Below, piece after piece: positions 53,101-64,000 of a stretch of 64,000 nucleotides of DNA. The position numbers were made by a program, and so were the translations under genes. The DNA comes from Turritopsis dohrnii (Eukaryota; Cnidaria; Hydrozoa; Anthoathecata; Oceaniidae), in NCBI GenBank assembly GCA_027922465.2, contig BQMF02000430.1, positions 1 to 64,000 of the forward strand. The letters are read 5' to 3'. The notes beneath the pieces are model-generated. The model did not search any database. It worked only from the letters and a program-made list of their open reading frames with translations, and was not told the DNA's origin. The first letter of the stretch is position 1; every line of letters starts with the position of its first letter.

Positions 53101-53776
53101 AATTTTGTCAATGGTTTAAAAAGTTTTTCGATGCCAATTACGCAGGACAAGAATATGATGCTCTCAACACACGAGGTGGTGTCATGCCCATAGCAGACGG
53201 CATGGCATCGGGCATACAAAAACGAGGAGTTCCTGCGAAAGCTCCTGTGTCTAAAGGAAGAGTTCCATCCTCATCTAGTGCAGCACCCAAACGCACTGCT
53301 GCCCCCAAAGCTGCTCCTTCTAGTTTGAATAAGACGCAAAGTAAACCATCCGTTAGTCAACAGGAAATAGACAATCTTACTATAGAAGTATGCTCTTGTT
53401 TTCGATTTGATAAATTTCCTTTTGTTATTGTGTTTCTTATCATGGGGTTTGGGGTTTGTATTTCAGCTTGCCGACTTGCGGACTAATGTCGAAGGATTAG
53501 AAAAGGAGAGAGACTTTTATTTCGGAAAACTTCGAGATATTGAAGTTATCTGTCAAGAAGGTGATAACGCTGGAACAGAATTGAGTGAAAGAATTTTACA
53601 AATCTTATACGCAACTGAGGTGATTACTAATTTTTTGTGACGCATATGGTGTGTAGATAGATGTGTTGATATGAAAGATGTGTTGATATGCTGGTTATCT
53701 TTTCTAGGATGGATTTGCACCTCCAGACGAATCAGAAAACAACGAAGAATATGCGGGCGAGGCTGAAGAATATTAA
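50121..53776 (+). CDS. MAPRE1: EB1 microtubule plus-end-binding protein
   Basis: Six coding exons: 50121-50241, 52755-52793, 52870-52976, 53052-53387, 53467-53619 and 53708-53776, in phase, giving 274 residues (human EB1 268). The N-terminal calponin-homology domain ([47 protein letters not shown]) binds growing microtubule ends. A Ser/Pro/Ala/Lys linker follows, then the EBH coiled coil ([25 protein letters not shown]) that recruits SxIP partners. The C-terminal EEY binds CAP-Gly proteins. Intron 1 (2.5 kb) contains two repeats. The symbol is by family; which vertebrate paralog matches best is not decided. Confidence 0.95.
50795..51170. repeat. Interspersed repeat, copy 2 of 3 (EB1 intron 1)
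   Basis: Shares in order CCCCGTGA..AAAATGTTAATT, GTATGGGATTGTTTCGC, GACCAACCGTTA, ATCGCC, CTACGTGGTTTTAC and TCTCTAAAATAAAAGTG with the copy at 55355-55865. More diverged, with internal deletions. Confidence 0.65.
51245..51675. mobile_element. 431-bp inverted-repeat element built of AAACGCCGC units (EB1 intron 1)
   Basis: The 25-bp ends TACCATATTTCCTCTAACAA.. (51245) and ..TTATTAGAGGAAATACGGTA (to 51675) form an inverted repeat with two mismatches. AAACGCCGC / CCTCTAATAAACGCC units recur inside both flanks. Terminal TACCG/ATA and the repeated AAACGCC units resemble the element at 20936-21688. No ORF. Confidence 0.75.
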
Positions 53777-55354
53777 AAAAAAAACAGACCTTGCAAAATC
53801 GAAAACAAAAAATTCTGTTTAATTTAGGTAGTACTGGAAATCCCATTTCCATTTGATCCAGATAAAGCATGCGTTGATCCAGTGATTTTGTTTAAAACCA
53901 ATGAACTCGACACAAGAATTTGTTTATAACTTTGCTTTTATATGGAAGTTTAATTTATCCATATCGTTCTAGAACTTTCCTTTATTTAAAGAAATGGGTG
54001 TGTACGATATATATTAGAATAGTTTTTTATTTAGTTCCACATGCTTGTGGAAGAGCATAAAACTAAAGGGTCGCTTGGAGTGCCCAAATGTCCAGCAAGT
54101 CAAATTTTTATATGTAACATAATATACATATATGCACTCTCATGCACTGCGAAGCGAAGAAAAGTAATACTGTCGTTTCACAAGCTCGTTTGCAACGCTT
54201 TTTCATAAAAAACTTTATTTTACAAAAAAAAAATACTTCTGCTAACATTTCCTGGTTATTCTTAGAAGGATCTATAAAATAAACATGATGTACATAAAAG
54301 GTCTTTTAATATATTTATTTTCCTGTTTTTGTGAGAAATGAAGTTAGATTAATTTAAGACGACTCGAGACGACTTCAGTCAGGGAGGAGTTTTGCGTTGT
54401 TTAAGCCTGGGGCGTTATTAAAGATGATTAGCAGTTGAAGCGATCGTTTCTAGTTAAAGTGCTTGCATTTTCACTTTCATAAGTCAATTACATCGCAAAC
54501 GTAGATAAGTGATGCCTTCTTTGCTCTCGATAAATGTCACAAATGCTTTAGATTACGTCATTTTCTTGTGAACATGCGCACTAATCTTCTTAGGTTAGAT
54601 GATCAGTAAACACTCCAAGATTTTATCTGCTTATTACGTTCTCATGGGAGCCTCAGTGAAATTGCTTGATTATCAGTTTCAACAGGATATTAAGTTGTAA
54701 TTAACATCAGCGACTCCTCTCTTGTTGGACAATATAATTTTTTTTCAAGTATCTCCACCCCCTCCTCAGACTAAAACAGACCGCAAAGCCATCCTGAACA
54801 ATAAATGTAACAATAAAAACACATTTAATACGTCATTGCTGTTTTTATTGTTTACATCAGCGAAGTATCAGAACTGGTATTGCAAACACTTTCTGCATGG
54901 ACAATAGTTGCACATGTTTATGTCTGGTTTATCGAGCAAGTATTTGTGGTTAACCGTTGCCATGTGTAATTAATTCAACGAATCTGCCATTAAGCATAGA
55001 CGTTCTGCTTGCATCTATCGGATTAGAATTGAGCTAGACATAGCAAAATTTGTCCTGTGTAAAACTTTCAGATTACTGTTACTCATGAGAAGGGCTTGTT
55101 CAAACTGTTTCACTCAACACAATTTTTCATCTGGCTTAATAACATCAAGGAAATTCTCATAAAAACTTTAAGCGCATGAATTTTGCTTCAGTGTTCGCTA
55201 TAATGGTGGGTTCACCGATTGTCTGGAACGACAAAGATGGTTTTTTTTTTCGTGTAGCAAGATCCAAACACATGGGTCCATAACACATTCATTATTCACC
55301 ATTATATTAGGACTAGTATCCCGGGTAAAAACTTTTTACCAAACTTAACTTCGA
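53777..55354. other. 3' flank of EB1 and non-coding DNA
   Basis: No gene supported. Presumed EB1 3' UTR sequence to about 54.3 kb, with AATAAA-type signals, then AT-rich DNA. Confidence 0.45.
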
Positions 55355-55865
55355 AAAGGATGGGTCAAAATCGCCTTTCCAGTGAACAATCCCCGTGATG
55401 AAAATTTCAATTTAGGAATTGGAAACCGAAAATGTAACCATGTTGTAGAGCTCGAAAAACTGATCAAAAAAATGTATGGGATCGTTTCGCTACGACCAAC
55501 CGTTAGAGAGATATCGCTGATGAAAGATTTCGATGACGTCATATCCGCAGTACCAAATAAAATTTAGGCCCAAATGATGCGTCACCCTATCACCCGTATC
55601 GCTGACCCCCAAAAATGTCAGTTATCCCTATTGGTTCTTGAGATATTTCCCCAAAAACGTCGCGTTCGATTGGGATGCAATGCAATGATTCCCCGGGATC
55701 ATAAAAAAACTGACGTCAAATGATGCCACGTGCTTTTGGAATGATCGTGAAAAAAGTGTCTCTCGCATCTACGTGGTTTTACGCGCACATAAGAGGACGA
55801 TGACCGTAAATTAAAACTAAATATATCACTCTCTAAAATAAAAGTGGGATGCACAACGCGGATTA
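55355..55865. repeat. Interspersed repeat, copy 3 of 3 (fullest)
   Basis: Contains GAGCTCGAAAAACTGATC, GTATGGGATCGTTTCGC, GATTTCGATGACGTCA, CCCAAAAATGTCAGTTATCC and CTACGTGGTTTTACGCGC. It matches 22628-22905 closely over its centre and 50795-51170 more loosely. No ORF; the type of element is unknown. Confidence 0.7.
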
Positions 55866-56649
55866 TTATAATAGCAAACCATTAAGTCTGTCAGAACAGA
55901 AAATATTGAAAACAAAAATTAATATACCTTCTCCCTGACACAGTTTCACTCTTCATTAAATGATTCTTGCAAATTACTAAGTTTCAGATTTACTTCCAAA
56001 TAAATATCTCTTGCCCGTGTACTTTTGCCCTTTCTCCTCTTCGCATGAATGTTTTGGTGGGCCGTTCACACCATAAAAACGTGATAGAACAAGCTGATGA
56101 TCACGTGATTTCGGCACTTTTCATTATGGATCATTTTTTCAAAAGGGACAAAGTCCACTTCGTGCTGTGATCCCATTCCACATAATGTTGATTTTATGTG
56201 ATAATTGTAACGATAAAGAATGTCTCAAATCAATTTCTCTTGCATGATCACGTGATCACGTTTATTATGATATGAAATAGACATCAGCAAATTAGAATTC
56301 AACAATAGGGCGGGTATTCAACAATAGGGCGGGTATTCAAGCTTAATGTACTTTCACCAAACGTGTTGTTGTGGGATGTGTTATTGTTGTTGTTAGAAAA
56401 TCAAGAAAAACAGTCCACAATCGATGCTGACAAAGCGTTCATGACAAACTAAAACATGACCATGACTTTTTTAATATAATCAACACAGAAGTTAAAAAGA
56501 AAACTCTTGAACTAATCATAGGACTATCAGGGTTCTAGGACAACTCACCCCTGAGAGAACATACTATTCATTTGATGTTTAGGCGTTAAGAGTAATTCTC
56601 GAAGGTGTATTGACTAGTGCGCTTGTCAATATTCCTTATTTATATAAAC
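55866..56649. other. Non-coding
   Basis: No gene. A short direct repeat (ATTCAACAATAGGGCGGGT, twice) lies at 56300-56340. Confidence 0.45.
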
Positions 56650-57990
56650 TTGGTTATTCAAAAGTCTGATAAAGGCAACTCCGTTGTTATTGTTGACAAA
56701 GCAGCTTATCTGGAAAAAATTGAATTATTATAACTTAGTGATTTTAGTAAGTTCAACAAAATTAACATTCCATCTGGCAAAGAGCTTAATAATATCATTG
56801 CACAAGAACGTAAGGTCAGGGATTGTTTGAAGTCACTCTTAGATAAAGGGAGCATTGACAAAACTTTATATGATAAACTTGCTCCCACTGGCTCTAACTT
56901 TGGTATTTTGTATGGTTTGGGAAAAGCCCACAAGTCATGTTTTAATGGTTCTCCTCCATTTAGGCCCATTTTGTCAGCCATCGGAACTCCCACCTACAAT
57001 TTGGCTAAATTTCTGGTTCCTCTTTTGGCACCTCTAACATGCAATGGATATACTGTTAGAGACTCGTTTTTATTTGCAGAGGATCAGAAACCAAAATAGT
57101 GATTTTTCATGTTGAGTCTTTGTTTACCAACATCCCTTTGGATGAAACCATTAACATCTGTTGTGATGATTTATTTTCTGATTTTGATAAAGTTGGTAAT
57201 TTATCTAAAAATGATTTTCGCAATCTTATTTTTGTTTTAATAATTCTTACTACAGACAGGTTGACGGTGTTGCTATGGGCTCTCCTCTGGGACCCAGTTT
57301 AGCTAATGCATTTTTATGTCATTATGGGAAAATATGGTTGGATAAATGTCCTAAAGAGTTTAAACCTGTTTATTATAGAATATATGTTGACGATGTTTTT
57401 GTTTTTTTTGTTTTGTTCTCGTATCCTGACCATGCCACCAAGTTTAAGGAGTACTTGAACAAACAGCACGCCAATATTTCTTTTACGTCTGAGGTTGAGA
57501 ATAATGATTGTATTTCTTTTCTTGACGTTAATGTTAGTCGTAGTAGCTAATGGAAAATTTATTACATCACTTTATCGGAAAGTCACTTTTAGTGGGGTCT
57601 ATTCTAATTACAATAGTTTTATAGCTGATGAATATAAACATGGATTAGTGTTTTCGCTTTTATATCGTATTTTTCGCATTTCTTCTGACTATAAAATTTT
57701 TCATGTCGAAGTTGCCAAGTTGAAAGATATTCTTCTTAGGAATGAGTACCCTCATGATGGTCTGCTCGATAGATATGTCAGATATGTCTTAGAATAAGGT
57801 TCTCATTCCTAAATCGATAAAATCCTCGGTTGATAAGAAAATGTTGCACTTGTATTTACCATATTTAGGAAACTTATCACTGAATATTCGTAGTAAGCTT
57901 GTTGAAGCGGTGCAAACGTCTTCCAATATATGTGACCTTAGAGTTATTTTTAGTTCACAATCTCGTGTGTCCTCGTTTTTTAGGGGGGGG
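56650..57990 (+). pseudogene. Broken Penelope-like reverse transcriptase
   Basis: Frameshifted ORFs carry the conserved order of a Penelope-type reverse transcriptase: LYGLGKAHK..FRPILSAIGTPTYNLAKFL, then SLFTNIPLDETI, MGSPLGPSLANAFLCHYGKIWL and the catalytic YVDD in YYRIYVDDVFVFF, followed by LNKQHANISFT and ISFLDVNV. Breaks lie near 56720, 57100, 57270 and 57545. The 3' part continues (LPYLGNLSLNIRSKLVEAV...) to about 57990, where a G run occurs. No GIY-YIG endonuclease was seen. Not functional. Confidence 0.75.
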
Positions 57991-58291
57991 GGGGAATTGT
58001 CCTGTCACCGATTATAAGTTTCATTCTTAGAAGTGAAATAATATTAGGATTACTGTAATTCTCATATTTTTACCAGATATCAACCTGGGGCATTTTAAGA
58101 GTATCTCAATAAAACTACCGTAGTAGATTTGGATATACTATCGTGAGTTTAGAAACAAGAAGTCCGACCGGATATCTCAGAGTGTTTGTCCAAATCTGTC
58201 ACGGTATAAAACAGATATCAGTATTATGTGTTATCCTGGGTCACACTTTCCAAACAAATCAATTCTAAAATATTATTCCACCATGTGATTG

Positions 58292-58795
58292 CTACGACAC
58301 TTTAGCAATCATTTTATCATTTTCTAAGATTAAATTAAAACAAGGTACTCTCAAAATATCGAAAAATATGACTTTCGTAATCCCAGACACATACGAATTA
58401 ACATTTCTCAAACATCTTTTAAATTCTTCATCACACCGACATGCTGACACTGTATAAGGCCTCCAGTTACGGTAGCCATATTTTTTCGAGTAAGCTCTGA
58501 TATGTCGTGGACAATTGTCATGACTTCGACAGCATCTATCAGTTTCGTCATGTCGGCCTAAATCTCCGTCATGACGAGCTCTGTTACCGGCTCCACACCA
58601 TCGTGTTCCTAGGAAGCAAAAAGCCTTTGAAAATAATTCAACATAGTGAACACACACACACACACACAAAATTACTGCTCTTCTCCTTAATCCAAAAAAA
58701 TCCAATCAGTAAATTCAGAGACAAACAAACTTACCAGGCAGCACAAGACGTGCGTTAGTGAGGCTTATTATGAATATACAAAACAAAATCACCAT
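58292..58795 (-). CDS. Secreted group III (bee-venom type) phospholipase A2
   Basis: Two coding exons (58795-58735 and 58608-58292), in phase, giving a 125-residue precursor. Exon 1 encodes a signal peptide (MVILFCIFIISLTNA). Exon 2 holds the Ca2+-binding GTRWCGAGN loop, the catalytic DRCCRSHDNCP with His-Asp, and CRCDEEFKRCL, the cysteine framework of group III enzymes. These hydrolyse the sn-2 ester of phospholipids. Cnidarians use such enzymes both in venom and in digestion or defence; nothing here decides which. The C-terminal part after the last conserved Cys is short compared with the bee enzyme. A CA repeat lies in the intron near 58650. Confidence 0.85.
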
Positions 58796-60388
58796 TATTG
58801 ATAAGCAAGCTACCGCTACGTTGAGTTTAAACTGTCCTTTTAAGAAGCGTGAAAAATATACAAGCAAATGGTGAATAATGGTGACTTATTAACACGCCTA
58901 ACAGCTGAATCACGTTGACAGAAATGATACTAGTAATAAATAAGTAATCAAGCACACATGTATGATGATTAATGATTGAATTGCAGTCTGAGCAAAAAAT
59001 CAAATTTCAATGGAGTTCTTCGAACAGGTACATAGTTCTTTTAAAAGAATATACTTGATAAAATATGCCGATCCTGGGTCATTTCCATCAAATTTCATAA
59101 CCATACCAAAATGTTTCGATTCATCTGTACTTTAAGCAGAATTCTTATGTCCTTGTTATCTTGAGTAGTGTTTGGGTTTGTCAAAGTTAAGTAGTGATAC
59201 TAACAAAAGAACACCTTAAGAATATTCCAAGTTCATTTTTCTTGAAAAATCTTAAGGAAATCGAAGCTAAATTTAAAGTAATTTCATAAACAAAAAAACG
59301 TTAGCTTGAGGAGGTTTACACCATGTCTCGTTCTGTCGTGAAGAGAACGAGTTTTTAACTTTAGGAGCCGTACGTCGCCGTACGTCGTTTACGTTCGAAA
59401 ATTATTCATTATGGACGAAGAGTCTTACCGAGCAGTCACTGAAACTCATTAATGTGTAAAAAAATTCAAAACTTTTTAAATATAAAATTTCTGAAGTTAA
59501 GAAATTAAGAATCCAAAAAGGAATGACAGAAAATAATCCAAATAATGTTCAGACTACATATTAACATTTTGTTGCTATTTTGCAAAATTTGAATTCATTG
59601 GAGGACACTTGTTTAACAAACAAACAAAAAGCTAGACTGCAATATAAATATATTCTTACATAAATTCATCTCTTAAAATAAATAGTAAAAGTAATGGAGT
59701 TTATTACAGATTTCCCGCCAGCAATAAAGCGTCCTATCAGATTGGAGAATTGCTTTGAATCGATATTATTTATCACATGGGTATTGAGTAAGTAGGAAAT
59801 AACATTAAACGAAAAGAAAAAATAATTACTACAAAGCAAAGAAATATGGTCTTACGTCAGGCACTTGATTCAGAAGAAATTTTTATCATTTGTGTTTCTC
59901 TGAACATATTTTTGAACTTATGAAAATGTAGTTAGTGAAGAGTAATAAGTGATAACAGTTGTATAAAAAACTAGAAATAAGGATCATTTTAAAAAAATCG
60001 TCGAAATGGTTATCTAGCCTGCATAAACTTTACAAAACAAACATACAAAAACTTCTGTTAAAGTAAAAAAACTTGTACACTACCGCATTAAGAGTATCGA
60101 AAAGTAAACAATATTGTTTAAAAACGACTGTAGCAATTGCAGTGACATGAAAAATTCCAGTCAGAAAAACTGTATTGGTTATAAGTCTCTACTTAATACT
60201 TTTGTAATCACAATTGTTATATATATGTATAAGGCCAAAATTTAACCTTTCCATGAAAAACGGGCAACATTTGGAATGAACTTATATAAACGGGCGACAT
60301 TGACATCTTGGTTGTGAATGCATTGCTCATACACAAAACATTAGTATTGATGACGTCATTACGCCAGTATCTTGAGATTTAAAACTTA
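58796..60388. other. Non-coding between PLA2 and ferlin
   Basis: No gene supported. AT-rich; includes a CGTACGTCGCCGTACGTCG duplication near 59375. Confidence 0.45.

Positions 60389-64000
<3,612 letters not shown>

Noticed and set aside
58507..58758. 83-aa plus-strand ORF
   Set aside because: Antisense to the phospholipase A2 exon.

Overview
The window is AT-rich animal DNA, most likely from a cnidarian. That placement is inferred from the conserved animal genes (EB1/MAPRE, TMEM68, FBXO25/32, an otoferlin-type ferlin, EndoU ribonucleases, a group III phospholipase A2), their short introns, and the types of repeats and Polinton genes present. No species can be named from the sequence alone.

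The first 20.4 kb is a Polinton/Maverick-type virus-like element, possibly a composite of two. Its core (about 6.4-14.1 kb) holds a double-jelly-roll major capsid protein joined to an A32-type packaging ATPase, a candidate minor capsid protein and about nine small, mostly membrane or coiled-coil, virion-type genes. The core lies between two inverted arms. Each arm carries a small conserved protein, an integrase, a small SAP-like gene and a DNA polymerase B. The right arm (14.4-20.4 kb) is largely intact and the left arm (0.5-6.3 kb) is broken. The two arms match closely until about 110 codons into the polymerase, after which they encode two different protein-primed polymerase lineages. The most notable gene is a compact 82-residue ORF at 10003-10251. 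It matches the PP1/actin-binding core of PPP1R15 (GADD34/CReP), the module used by some large DNA viruses to reverse eIF2alpha phosphorylation.

20.4-25.0 kb is repeat-rich. It holds a 753-bp inverted-repeat element carrying a HIRAN-like ORF, a tRNA-like SINE head, a 62-bp tandem duplication and a roughly 850-884 bp tandem array. 25.1-38.8 kb holds three tandem EndoU genes on the + strand. Two lack a signal peptide and the third starts with one. A 5'-truncated LINE and a small inverted-repeat element with a Tudor-like ORF sit between the first and second copies.

39.7-43.3 kb is an FBXO25/FBXO32-like gene (+), 46.2-47.9 kb a TMEM68-like acyltransferase (-), and 50.1-53.8 kb an EB1 gene (+). 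A broken Penelope-like reverse transcriptase lies at 56.7-58.0 kb, and a secreted group III phospholipase A2 (-) at 58.3-58.8 kb. The 3' part of a ferlin (-) fills 60.4-64 kb and runs off the right edge. Exon coordinates for the host genes were worked out by hand from reading frame, splice dinucleotides and phase, and every gene reported as intact keeps an open frame through all exons.
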